15,705 bases of DNA from an uncultured Alphaproteobacteria bacterium (GTDB taxonomy: Bacteria > Pseudomonadota > Alphaproteobacteria > CAAHEQ01 > UBA3637), in the NCBI GenBank assembly GCA_947305835.1, contig CAMZEQ010000004.1, forward strand, positions 1 to 15,705, written 5' to 3'. Shown one piece after another: positions 1 to 8,080 of the stretch. How positions within the stretch are numbered: the stretch's first letter is position 1; each line of letters begins with the position of its first letter. The notes under the pieces were generated by a model. That model was given only the letters and a program-made list of their open reading frames with translations. It did not search any database and was not told the DNA's origin. The position numbers were made by a program, and so were the translations under genes.

Positions 1-139
1 CGTTTACATACCTGTTTTTGAAGAGTTTGAAGATATTTATACTCCCGGCTTGATGCCACAGGATTCGTGGTTGACCTTTCCGACAGATGGCAATTGGGAT
101 ATACAGGCTTGGGAAAGTTTAGAGATTACAATTCAATAA
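1..139 (+). CDS. C-terminal end of an unrecognised protein (5' end outside window)
   Basis: An open frame runs in from the left edge (first full codon at base 2) and stops at TAA 137-139, giving the last 45 residues of a protein. The tail is acidic and aromatic (several Trp, Phe and Tyr, few basic residues) and ends in I-T-I-Q. I do not recognise the family. It does not look like the C-terminus of HisS, which sits upstream of yfgM in E. coli. The stop lies 11 bases before the next start, and the SD site of that next gene overlaps the stop, so the two genes are probably co-transcribed. No function is assigned. Confidence 0.6.
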   Translation, partial: VYIPVFEEFEDIYTPGLMPQDSWLTFPTDGNWDIQAWESLEITIQ

Positions 140-150
140 AGGAGTAGAAA

Positions 151-840
151 ATGAAAAAAAACTGCAAAACTTGCCCTAAAAAATGTGAAAATTGTGCCGA
201 ACATCAGGCCAAAGCATTTGAATTGGAAGTGGACGAAGAAATTCAACAGGAACGTTTGTCTTTGTTTTGGAAAAAATACAGCTGGCTTGTTTATACACTG
301 ATTATTTTGATTTTAGCATGCGTTTTAGGTTTTGAATCGTATTCTTCGTGGCGTACCAAAATTCGATTAGCCGAATCAAATTTATTTGAAAAATCTGTTT
401 TATTGTCCAATAACGGTCATACGGAAAAAGCGGTCATCGGTTTTGAAGAATTGTCAAATAACGGCAAAACAGGTTATCGCGTCTTGGCCCAATTGGAATT
501 GGCAGATTTGTCGGCCCAAAAAGGCGAAAAAGAAAAAGCAATCGATTTATTAAAAAAGGCCGTTCAAAGTACAGAAACGTCTGACCCTTTGCATCAAATT
601 ACCGTTTTAAGTTTGGTCAGCTATCAATTGGATGAAGCAGATCCTGCGGCTCTTCTGGAAACATTACAACCTGTTTTAGAAGATACCTATTTTCAAGGAC
701 TTGCAACAGAATTGGCGGTTGTTTTGTTGAAAAAACAAAATAAACAGGATGAAGCTGAAAATCTGATTCAGAAGGCCTTGCAAAATGATCATCTCGCCCC
801 AACTACAAAAACAAGATTAAACAGTTTGTTGGGAGAATAA
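151..840 (+). CDS. yfgM: YfgM-like membrane-anchored tetratricopeptide protein
   Basis: 229 aa. A cytoplasmic N-terminus is followed by one hydrophobic membrane segment at about residues 45-63, then an alanine/leucine/lysine-rich helical region with TPR character (paired helices from about residue 75 to the end), which would face the periplasm. This is the layout of the YfgM/TPR_21 family, whose E. coli member is an ancillary SecYEG and periplasmic-chaperone partner. The acidic stretch E-V-D-E-E before the helix and the position immediately upstream of bamB and der support the assignment. The start is fixed by a clear AAGGAG six bases upstream. An oddity is a cysteine cluster ahead of the family core: C5, C8, C12, C15 and H18. 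Membership is confident; the Sec-related role is inferred from E. coli. Confidence 0.8.
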   Translation: MKKNCKTCPKKCENCAEHQAKAFELEVDEEIQQERLSLFWKKYSWLVYTLIILILACVLGFESYSSWRTKIRLAESNLFEKSVLLSNNGHTEKAVIGFEELSNNGKTGYRVLAQLELADLSAQKGEKEKAIDLLKKAVQSTETSDPLHQITVLSLVSYQLDEADPAALLETLQPVLEDTYFQGLATELAVVLLKKQNKQDEAENLIQKALQNDHLAPTTKTRLNSLLGE

Positions 841-841
841 A

Positions 842-2083
842 ATGAAACACTGGGGGATCGTTTTATTGCTATGTTTGGGAATCGTTGCATGCAGTTCCGA
901 TAAAAAAATTGCACCCAAGGAAGGACGTATCGGATTACAAGAAAATATTGAATTAAAAAAAGAGCAACAGAAAGTTAAATTGCTTAAGCCAATTGATGTG
1001 GTCATGGTCGATGCCCCCACATATAATTCGTATAACCAACGCCTGAATTTAAAAATTTCAATCCCGTCGAATGATTGGAAAGCAAAAGATGCCGAGGGCC
1101 AAAAAGAAAACGGCCCACGCTTACCGTCACCGGTGATCGGCAAAAAAAATGTGTATACATTGGATAGTGAATTCATTGTACGCGCATATCAAAGGGATAG
1201 CGGAAACCTGCTGTGGCAAACACCTTTAATCGGGGATGAAACAGGGTTATCTCTGGTAAAAAAGGATACTTTATTGATAGCTTTATCATCCAAAGGTAAA
1301 GTGGTTGCTTTAAATACAGATGGTAAAATTTTGTGGCAAAAAGATTTAAAAGCTCCTTTTAGAAATACGCCTGTCTTAGAAAAAGAAAATTTATATCTGT
1401 TATCGGCCAACAACGATGTGTGGGTTTTAACAACCAAAAAAGGCGAAGAAAAATGGCATTATAAAACAGATGCGCCTTTAACGTTCTTACAACAAATGGG
1501 GACCCCGGCAGTATTTCAAGGAACGCTTGTGGTTCCATTTTCATCGGGATTAGTCATGGCCTTTGATAAAAATACGGGGGCCTATTTGTGGGAAGAAGAT
1601 ATGAATGGTAATAAAGCGTTTGATCGTATTTCGACAATGGCTCAAATGACGGCTAATCCTGTTATTGACGAGCAAAATGTTTTTTTGGTCGGGCATGCGG
1701 ATAAAACCGGCGCTTATGATTTGATTGACGGGCATGAAATTTGGACCATTCCTCATGGCAGCCAATTAACTCCGCTTATCAACGGCAATACCTTTTTCAT
1801 TTTGACCAATCAAAACGAACTCTTAGCTTTAAATAAAGACACTGGCGGTGTTTTTTGGCGGCAAACCATCCCTGAAATCAAAGGTAAAAAAGTCATGCTG
1901 ATGTTGGACAATAAAGTTGTTGTTATCGGCAGTGAAAGAAGTATTACTTTGAATGCACAAACCGGTCAAATAGAAGATTTTTTAAAAATTGATTTGAACG
2001 GATCTGTCCCGGTCATTGCTCAAGACGGATGGTACTATTTACGCAAAAACGGTCAATTGATTCATCAAGGAAAAATTTCATGA
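842..2083 (+). CDS. bamB: Outer membrane protein assembly factor BamB (lipoprotein)
   Basis: 413 aa. BamB is the beta-propeller lipoprotein of the BAM complex and helps insert beta-barrel proteins into the outer membrane from the periplasmic side. The N-terminus is a lipoprotein signal ending in the lipobox I-V-A-C, with Cys17 as the predicted lipidated residue. After a polar linker come about seven PQQ-like propeller repeats, recognisable by the recurring hydrophobic-A/T-L-N-x-x-T/D-G-x-x-x-W pattern (for example VVALNTDGKILW and LLALNKDTGGVFW). Length and synteny (yfgM-like upstream, der downstream) match BamB. The start is one base after the previous stop, with GGGAGA just upstream, so translation is probably coupled. 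The last codon overlaps the der start as ATGA. Confidence 0.93.
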   Translation: MKHWGIVLLLCLGIVACSSDKKIAPKEGRIGLQENIELKKEQQKVKLLKPIDVVMVDAPTYNSYNQRLNLKISIPSNDWKAKDAEGQKENGPRLPSPVIGKKNVYTLDSEFIVRAYQRDSGNLLWQTPLIGDETGLSLVKKDTLLIALSSKGKVVALNTDGKILWQKDLKAPFRNTPVLEKENLYLLSANNDVWVLTTKKGEEKWHYKTDAPLTFLQQMGTPAVFQGTLVVPFSSGLVMAFDKNTGAYLWEEDMNGNKAFDRISTMAQMTANPVIDEQNVFLVGHADKTGAYDLIDGHEIWTIPHGSQLTPLINGNTFFILTNQNELLALNKDTGGVFWRQTIPEIKGKKVMLMLDNKVVVIGSERSITLNAQTGQIEDFLKIDLNGSVPVIAQDGWYYLRKNGQLIHQGKIS

Positions 2084-3411
2084 AAACAGTAGCAATCGTC
2101 GGACGAACAAACGTCGGAAAATCTACTTTATTTAATAAATTGTGCCACAAACGTTTGGCATTGGTTCATGATCGACCGGGCGTCACCCGTGACCGAAAAG
2201 AGGCCACTGCAACATTAAAAGAACAAACTTTTCGATTGATTGATACAGCTGGATTGGAAAAAACGACAGAACTGGCCAAAGCCATGTGGGAACAAACACG
2301 CGTAGCCATAGCAGAAGCTGATGTGATTGTGATGGTATCGGATGCACGCACGGAAATGAATGCCTTGGATAGAGATTTAGCCAGAGAATTGCATAAAACG
2401 CATAAACCTGTTTTATTGGTTGCCAATAAATGTGAAAGTGAAAAACAAAAGCAAAATCTGGGAGATTTTTATCAATTGGGTTTGGGTGAACCCATTTGTT
2501 TATCTGCCGAACATAAATTGGGATTTGACGTATTGGTAGGAAAATTATTACCTTTAATTCAAGCACCCGAAGAAGAAATTATTGAAAACGAACGACCTTT
2601 AAAATTGGCCATTGTGGGACGCCCTAATGTGGGTAAATCCACGCTCATCAATAAAATGTTGGGAAAAAACAGGTTATTGACCGGTCCGGAAGCCGGTGTC
2701 ACACGTGATGCCATTTCGGTCAATTGGGAATGGGAAGGTAAAAAGATTCAACTGACCGACACTGCCGGACTTCGCAAGTTCGGTAAAATTTCAGATGATT
2801 TGGAAAAAATGTCCGGGGAAGATACCCAAAATGCAATTGATTTTGCCGAAGTTGTCGTATTGGTTTTGGATGTGGGACAACCTTTAGAACGTCAAGATTT
2901 GTTGATTGCCAGTCGTGTATTAAAAGAAGGTCGCTGTTTGGTAATTGCTTTAAATAAATGGGATACGGTGGAAAATCCGCAAAAAGTATGGGGCCCTTTA
3001 AAAGATCGCATGTATGAATCTTTACAACAAGTTAAAGATCTTCAAGTGATTCCCGTGTCGGCTAAAACAGGCTATGGCTTAAAACAATTAATGGAAGCCG
3101 TTTTTAAAGTTTATGCCCTGTGGAATAAACGTATTCCAACGCATAAGTTGAATGTGTTTTTGGATATGATGAAAGAGGCACATCCGACACCGCTCGCCAA
3201 AAACGGACGCAGAGTGCCGCTCAAATATATGACCCAAGTCAGTACACGGCCGCCAACCTTTGTGATTTTCACCACAAATCCGGATCGTTTGCCCGACAGC
3301 TATATTCGTTATTTATCCAATGGGTTGCGCGATGAATTCGGCATTACGGGGATTCCTGTGCGTATTCAATTACGAAAACGCGAAAATCCTTTTGCAGACA
3401 AAAAAGAGTAA
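2080..3411 (+). CDS. der: Ribosome biogenesis GTPase Der (EngA)
   Basis: 443 aa from the chosen start. Der is a double-GTPase factor needed for 50S ribosomal subunit maturation. GTPase domain 1 has G1 GRTNVGKST (residues 8-16), G3 DTAG and G4 NKCE (116-119). GTPase domain 2 has G1 GRPNVGKST (180-188), DTAGLRK and NKWD (292-295). The C-terminal KH-like domain ends in a basic, Asn/Pro-containing tail. I chose ATG 2080 over an in-frame ATG at 2029 because it begins the family N-terminus (MKTVAIVG), overlaps the bamB stop as ATGA (typical coupling) and has an AAGG about 9 bases upstream; the earlier ATG lies well inside bamB. NKCE replaces the canonical NKxD in domain 1, and an E at that site is, as I recall, usual in alphaproteobacterial Der. 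The stop abuts the convergent nagZ stop. Confidence 0.96.
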   Translation: MKTVAIVGRTNVGKSTLFNKLCHKRLALVHDRPGVTRDRKEATATLKEQTFRLIDTAGLEKTTELAKAMWEQTRVAIAEADVIVMVSDARTEMNALDRDLARELHKTHKPVLLVANKCESEKQKQNLGDFYQLGLGEPICLSAEHKLGFDVLVGKLLPLIQAPEEEIIENERPLKLAIVGRPNVGKSTLINKMLGKNRLLTGPEAGVTRDAISVNWEWEGKKIQLTDTAGLRKFGKISDDLEKMSGEDTQNAIDFAEVVVLVLDVGQPLERQDLLIASRVLKEGRCLVIALNKWDTVENPQKVWGPLKDRMYESLQQVKDLQVIPVSAKTGYGLKQLMEAVFKVYALWNKRIPTHKLNVFLDMMKEAHPTPLAKNGRRVPLKYMTQVSTRPPTFVIFTTNPDRLPDSYIRYLSNGLRDEFGITGIPVRIQLRKRENPFADKKE

Positions 3412-4488
3412 TTATTTTTTCGCCCAATTTTCGGTATGGTCTTTGCCCTGCTCTAAAATGCTTTGGGCTTTTTGCGCCAATGCATCATAACGTTCTGTCA
3501 AAGAAGCCACATCAATTTCAGGAGCGTTTTTAGAAATCACGCTATTTACCTTTGCCAAACGCGCCAAAGTTTTATCAGAAATCGGCGTACAGGCCTTTAA
3601 AACATCAATATTGTCCTGCAACATATTGGGATTATTTTGATCATGCCCTGAACAATAACAAACCACATCACAACCGGCCTGTAAAGATTTTTGAACTTTT
3701 TCGGGCAAAGTTCCCCGTAAAGCCTGCATTTCCAACGCATCCGTTATTAACAAGCCATCAAAACCGATTTGGTCGCGAATCAGATCAATGCCTTTTGCCG
3801 ATTGCGTAATCGGTTGATCATCCACGTGGGGCAACACAATATGTGCCGTCATCCCCATCGGAATAAAGTCAGCCATCTTTTGAAAAGGCAAAAAGTCGCG
3901 TTGAATGACAGATTCATCCGCTGTAATTACAGGTAAGCCTGTATGAGAATCTGTATTGGCCAAGCCGTGTCCGGGCAAGTGTTTCATACAAGGACACACC
4001 CCATTTTCCATCAAAGTTTGTGCCATAATGCCGGCATATTCGGCCACCACTTCAGGATCATCCGAAAAACAACGCGAGGCAATCGCACCCGTCGTATCTT
4101 GATGTAATATATCGGCCACCGGCGTAAAATCCATATTGATACCCAGCGCGCGCAAATCATGGGCAATTAATGCAGCGTGCAAACGAATCGCTTCGTATGC
4201 TTCATCGTAAGATAAAGTTCCCAATTTTTGTTGGGAAATATATTCGTGCCAATATGGGGGACGTAAACGCCGCACAACACCGCCCTCTTGATCCGTCGCA
4301 ATTAAAAAATCATCACGTCCGACAGCCAAACGAATATCTGATGTTAATTTTTTAACCTGATCAGGATTATCAATGTTGCGTTTAAACAACGTCACACCCA
4401 TCGGATTATATTCGCGCAACATTTCAGCTTCATCGGGCAACAACTCAACCCCCTTTAAACAAATAAAGGCCGGTAAAATTGATTTCAT
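3412..4488 (-). CDS. nagZ: Beta-N-acetylhexosaminidase NagZ (GH3)
   Basis: 358 aa, a single-domain bacterial NagZ. It removes N-acetylglucosamine from GlcNAc-1,6-anhydro-muropeptides in the cytoplasm during peptidoglycan recycling. Glycoside hydrolase family 3 signatures are present: the early D-Q-E-G-G-x-V-x-R motif, K-H-x-P-G-H-G followed by the acid/base dyad D180-S-H182, and the nucleophile motif T-D250-A-L-E-M. No signal peptide is seen, consistent with a cytosolic enzyme. The start at 4488 is preferred to an in-frame ATG at 4539, because AGGAGA lies 4 bases upstream of it and the longer form would run back into the upstream lipoprotein gene. That gene ends 8 bases before this ATG, and its stop touches this SD site. 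Two C-x-C pairs (VCPCM and VCYCS) are a small oddity. Confidence 0.93.
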   Translation of the reverse strand: MKSILPAFICLKGVELLPDEAEMLREYNPMGVTLFKRNIDNPDQVKKLTSDIRLAVGRDDFLIATDQEGGVVRRLRPPYWHEYISQQKLGTLSYDEAYEAIRLHAALIAHDLRALGINMDFTPVADILHQDTTGAIASRCFSDDPEVVAEYAGIMAQTLMENGVCPCMKHLPGHGLANTDSHTGLPVITADESVIQRDFLPFQKMADFIPMGMTAHIVLPHVDDQPITQSAKGIDLIRDQIGFDGLLITDALEMQALRGTLPEKVQKSLQAGCDVVCYCSGHDQNNPNMLQDNIDVLKACTPISDKTLARLAKVNSVISKNAPEIDVASLTERYDALAQKAQSILEQGKDHTENWAKK

Positions 4489-4491
4489 ATC

Positions 4492-4498
4492 TTCTCCT
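4492..4498 (-). promoter_or_regulatory. Ribosome binding site that fixes the nagZ start
   Basis: Read on the minus strand this is AGGAGAA, four to five bases before the ATG at 4488. It decides the nagZ start in favour of 4488. It overlaps the TAG stop (4499-4497) of the upstream lipoprotein gene, so ribosomes finishing that gene end on this site, which suggests translational coupling. Confidence 0.7.
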
Positions 4499-4961
4499 AT
4501 TTTTTGTCGCACTTTTGACCCAAACGACGCCGCATCCAACAGGATGTTTTGGCTTTTTCATACCTTTCTGCCATCAACGCTTCATATTCAGGATTGGGAT
4601 ATTCCGCCTGTTCAAGCACCCCCTTTAATGTCCGTGCACCATAGCGTCCGCTGATAACATAATCGTATGAACCGGCATACTTAATGCATTCCTCATCGGC
4701 CAAATGTAAAATCTGACCGGGATAATAAATTTGATGAGGTTCGCGTTTTAAATAAACGTAATGATCGTCCGTCGGATGATAAAAAACGGCCGGTGAATAA
4801 AAATCCACATTTGCCCCATGGTCAGTCCAGCCCAAAATCATGTCATTTGTAACACGGATAACACGAACCGTTTCCGCTTTTGCACAGGCTGCATCGCGTA
4901 TGGTCGGACTCGGCATACATGCACATAAAAAAAGAGGTAATAAAAGAACTAATTTTTTCAT
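4497..4961 (-). CDS. Small orphan lipoprotein, function unknown
   Basis: 154 aa. A short basic start, a hydrophobic core and the lipobox L-C-A-C (Cys15 predicted lipidated) make it a probable lipoprotein; the residue after the Cys is Met, so there is no Asp retention signal for the inner membrane. The mature part is rich in Tyr and Asp/Glu, with a run of short beta-prone segments, and ends in a basic region with two Cys near the C-terminus. I do not recognise a family. An AGGT-containing SD lies just upstream of the ATG. It is the first gene of a two-gene unit with nagZ, so a cell-wall-related role is possible, but only position supports that. Confidence 0.8.
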   Translation of the reverse strand: MKKLVLLLPLFLCACMPSPTIRDAACAKAETVRVIRVTNDMILGWTDHGANVDFYSPAVFYHPTDDHYVYLKREPHQIYYPGQILHLADEECIKYAGSYDYVISGRYGARTLKGVLEQAEYPNPEYEALMAERYEKAKTSCWMRRRLGQKCDKK

Positions 4962-4996
4962 AGTCTACCTTTCAGTTTGAATCATTCGGTTTTAAG

Positions 4997-5023
4997 TTTA
5001 TAAAATTTTTTTTAAAAAAACAA
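4997..5023 (-). promoter_or_regulatory. Possible promoter for the lipoprotein-nagZ unit
   Basis: On the minus strand TATAAA (5002-4997) can serve as a -10. A -35-like TTGTTT (5023-5018) lies 15 bases upstream, a short spacer. The stretch is almost pure A/T, so chance matches are likely. A promoter is expected here because the flanking genes diverge. Confidence 0.3.
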
Positions 5024-5042
5024 GAAAAAGTTTATTTTTATC

Positions 5043-5071
5043 TTGCATAACCTCAAAAAAATTGTTAGGAT
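5043..5071 (+). promoter_or_regulatory. Candidate sigma-70-type promoter for the cysteine-rich pilin-like operon
   Basis: TTGCAT (5043-5048) and TAGGAT (5066-5071) are separated by exactly 17 bases, each matching the -35/-10 consensus at 4 of 6 positions. A run of A and T tracts at about 5004-5040 lies directly upstream and could act as an UP element or bend the DNA. Transcription would start near 5078, giving a leader of about 25 bases with the SD GGGGAG (5090-5095) before ATG 5103. No operator-like inverted repeat is evident. Confidence 0.5.
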
Positions 5072-5102
5072 AAAGCCGAAGATTTCATAGGGGAGCAGCA
5101 TT

Positions 5103-8048
5103 ATGTATTCAAAAAATTCATCTTTTATTTCCTTAAAAAACAAAGCCGAGTCCGGGCACAGCCTGATTGAAATCATCAGTGTTTTGATTATTATGGCCAT
5201 TTTGTTCATTGCTGCCTTAGTCGGCTTCAAAACCTTGTTAGATTATTTAAGGAAAAAAGAGACTGCCGCCCAAATTTCAACCATTGCTTTTCGCTATAAA
5301 ACAGATCGTTTGGGTAAAAAACGCAAAGATGCAACAAACAAAATCAGCCTAAAAGAAGTTTATCCGGAAGGGAGTCCTTGTCATGCAAATGATTTTACCT
5401 GTCTTAAAACACCTGACGGCGGACAAATTCAACTTTATTCTTATCAAGGCAATACAAACTTTATCATTATAGCAGCAGGAGTTTCCCCTATTTCTTGCGA
5501 AGAAGCAATTATGGCCGGAGGATATACAAAGGTTAAAGGGCTAACACAGGCCGAAAAAAATGCAGCTATTGCGGGGAATTTGGATTTCCTTAAATCTGAT
5601 ACAATTTTTAACGATCGTGCCGATGTTCATGATTTGGCCTATTTTAAAGAAAGAACAACGGAATTATTACAATTTTGCCAGCATGGGGCTTCATTTATTT
5701 ACGCCATGGGTGACGGACACCAATCTTGCCCGAATTTTTATGAAGGTCAGTGCCATAATTGCCCCAAAAATCAAGTTGAGGACCGATTGGGGAATTGTTG
5801 TGAAGAAATCAAAGAATGTGGTCTTTGTCCGCCGGGATGTCCTTCCGATAAACCTAATTGTCGTGAAAACAAGTTATGCGTCGAATGCAACCATGATAAT
5901 GATTGTATTAAAACACATTGCGGGGGAAATATAGCTTCTTGTTTTCCGGGAAGTTTACAATATTGTGTTGATAATCAGTGCAAACCGTGTAAACATATCG
6001 GGGATCCGTGCGGAACTACATCCGGCGGCGGCTTTTCCTTATTATGTAATGAAAATTATGATTGTTCCTGCCCTAAGTGTCAGAAGCTTCAAGGTGGTGA
6101 TTGCATCGCTGATTCAACCAAAAATGGGCAGAGCGTTCAAGATGCTTGTCATGTATGTCAAAATGGTCATATCGTTTTGAAAAATGACACCAAAACAATC
6201 CCCTGTTCGGATAACTGCTGTCAGACAGGTACGGAACAATGCTGGCACGGAGAATGCAAGCCCACGAATGTTATATGCAACGCGTGTCAAGTTTATGACG
6301 GCGTAAGGGATATTTGTGTTCCGGATTGGACAAAAAACAATAAACCCTTTGACACAACCAAACCTTGTGAGATATGCCAAGAAGGTACCCCGAAAGAAAT
6401 TACGGGAAATGCCTGCGGCGGGGTGTGTTGTCCGTACGGAAAAGTTTGCCAGGATTCAACAACAGGAGCTTGTGTTTGTCCGACACCGTATACTATTGAT
6501 GAAGGCGATGTTTGTTTACCAGAATGTCCGGATAGTTGCAAAAAAATCTTGGTTGATGGTACGGAAGTTAAAATGGAATGTCGTAATGGTCGCTGTATAA
6601 AACCACATAATGAGAATATTTGTACAGCCCCCAAAAACACAGGCGGCATGGGGTTATTACCCATCGATCAGCGAAACAAAACATCAAAATGCAGCAACGA
6701 TCCCGATTGTCCCTGCAATTCCGACGGACTTTTGGATTGTGTCGGCGATCAATGTCTGTGTGCCGATTTGCCGGCCGTCAAAAGGGATCTTTGTTGGGGG
6801 GAATGCGGTTGTGCGTGCGGTTTACAATGTGACGCAACAGGCGCAAATACCGGCCGCTGTCAATGCCAAGATCCCAAACCGACACTCGACGAATGTTGTT
6901 CGGATAATTCCGGTTGTAAATGTGCAGACGGATTGGATTGTCAAGGTAACAGGTGTATCTGCAAACCTGCAGCACATTCAAAGCGTTTAAAATCAGGCGA
7001 AATTTGCGCGGGTGAAGATGTGTGTCCGGAACAATGTGAAGATACTTTATGCAGGCCTTCAAAAAATGGTACAAACAGATGTTGTCCGAAACCGTTGGCA
7101 GCCTGGTGTGAGCCGACTTATGATGAAACGGGTTGTTTGGTCCATCCTCAATTGACATGCCAAGGCACCGATAAGCCGGTATGCGATCCCAATACAAATC
7201 AGTGTGTAGAATGTACGCAACATACAGATTGCGAGTCGGGCTATTATTGTGAAGAAAATATATGTCGTTCATGCGCCGGTAAGCAAAGATGTCGTAATGA
7301 AAAAAATCCTTTGTTACCTAATGACATCTATGTACGCTGTAAAATCGATTGTTTGAATCAAAAATGCAGTACAGAAGATGATAAAACTTGTGTCGGATGT
7401 GATACCGACGAAGATTGTTCGGATAATGCCTACTGTGATAGGACAACACACACATGTAAGGATTGTGAAACTTGCGAAACTAAGGGGTGGACTTGCTGTG
7501 AAGAACGAAAAATTGCATCACAAAGATGTAAGGTTCCGACAAATTTGATTAAAACAGCCACATATAATAAAAAAGTGAACGGCACATGTCGAAGTGTCAC
7601 GGAAGAATATTGCGGTGACACACCGCCGAAAAATGAATGTTCGACTTGTGAATCCCCAAGAAAACAATGCGGATTAAAAAATAACGGAGATGCACGTTGT
7701 TGTAAAATTTGTAACCACAGAGGAGACGGTTGTTGTCAGGGCGGCATTACTTTCGGCAATAAGACAGAGGTAGATAATCTGTATGAATGGTTTGAAAATA
7801 CAAGTTATTATGTCGATTCTGAAAAAAATATGAACTTACATATCTCTATTTTCGATATTGTTCGTTACACTACATTAAGGGTTTGTGAAGAAGGCGGGTC
7901 TTGCTTATTAAACAATCCCGACGTATCAAATCAAATTAACCGGGATTTATCTTTAAAAGCGGGAAAAACTTACCGCATCGAAGTAGATTTGGCAACACGA
8001 TGCAGCAGCTGTAACATAACGGCGCAGTGTGAGGCAAATACCTTGTAA
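5103..8048 (+). CDS. Giant cysteine-rich prepilin-like protein A with C-terminal beta-type head
   Basis: 981 aa; no named family recognised over the full length. Residues 1-18 form a basic leader ending in Gly18. The mature part would begin H19-S-L-I-E23, with Glu at +5, followed by a hydrophobic helix to about residue 46, which is the type IV prepilin (N-methylation) pattern. Residues 85-205 look like a small pilin-type globular domain with sparse Cys. Residues 207-880 are a cysteine-rich region with CC, CxC, CxxC and CxxxC spacing and recurring units such as CVxCx4DC (residues 259, 701, 763). About 116 Cys by hand count suggests heavy disulfide bonding in the periplasm or outside the cell. 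The last 100 residues have few Cys and look beta-rich, with an A-G-K-T-Y-R-I-E-V segment typical of beta-sandwich domains. The start has a GGGGAG SD. The next gene is a paralogue 32 bases away. Likely a surface or pilus-associated protein; function inferred. Confidence 0.85.
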   Translation: MYSKNSSFISLKNKAESGHSLIEIISVLIIMAILFIAALVGFKTLLDYLRKKETAAQISTIAFRYKTDRLGKKRKDATNKISLKEVYPEGSPCHANDFTCLKTPDGGQIQLYSYQGNTNFIIIAAGVSPISCEEAIMAGGYTKVKGLTQAEKNAAIAGNLDFLKSDTIFNDRADVHDLAYFKERTTELLQFCQHGASFIYAMGDGHQSCPNFYEGQCHNCPKNQVEDRLGNCCEEIKECGLCPPGCPSDKPNCRENKLCVECNHDNDCIKTHCGGNIASCFPGSLQYCVDNQCKPCKHIGDPCGTTSGGGFSLLCNENYDCSCPKCQKLQGGDCIADSTKNGQSVQDACHVCQNGHIVLKNDTKTIPCSDNCCQTGTEQCWHGECKPTNVICNACQVYDGVRDICVPDWTKNNKPFDTTKPCEICQEGTPKEITGNACGGVCCPYGKVCQDSTTGACVCPTPYTIDEGDVCLPECPDSCKKILVDGTEVKMECRNGRCIKPHNENICTAPKNTGGMGLLPIDQRNKTSKCSNDPDCPCNSDGLLDCVGDQCLCADLPAVKRDLCWGECGCACGLQCDATGANTGRCQCQDPKPTLDECCSDNSGCKCADGLDCQGNRCICKPAAHSKRLKSGEICAGEDVCPEQCEDTLCRPSKNGTNRCCPKPLAAWCEPTYDETGCLVHPQLTCQGTDKPVCDPNTNQCVECTQHTDCESGYYCEENICRSCAGKQRCRNEKNPLLPNDIYVRCKIDCLNQKCSTEDDKTCVGCDTDEDCSDNAYCDRTTHTCKDCETCETKGWTCCEERKIASQRCKVPTNLIKTATYNKKVNGTCRSVTEEYCGDTPPKNECSTCESPRKQCGLKNNGDARCCKICNHRGDGCCQGGITFGNKTEVDNLYEWFENTSYYVDSEKNMNLHISIFDIVRYTTLRVCEEGGSCLLNNPDVSNQINRDLSLKAGKTYRIEVDLATRCSSCNITAQCEANTL

Positions 8049-8080
8049 AAAAAACAGGATAACGGATAAAAAGGAAACAA

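Noticed and set aside
2029..2079. Longer der reading frame beginning at ATG 2029
   Set aside because: It lies inside bamB, has no ribosome binding site and adds 17 residues not found in Der. ATG 2080 with the ATGA overlap fits the family N-terminus.
3400..3420. A-run/T-run hairpin at the der-nagZ junction as a bidirectional terminator
   Set aside because: Only A:T pairs with no GC stem, so not a credible rho-independent terminator.
4489..4539. Longer nagZ reading frame beginning at 4539
   Set aside because: It would overlap the end of the lipoprotein gene, and the AGGAGA site sits in front of the ATG at 4488, where the family sequence begins.
5560..7272. Several 60-160 aa open frames in other phases and on the other strand within the cysteine-rich genes
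   Set aside because: They lack ribosome binding sites, have no family features and are by-products of the TGT/TGC-rich composition of the real frame.
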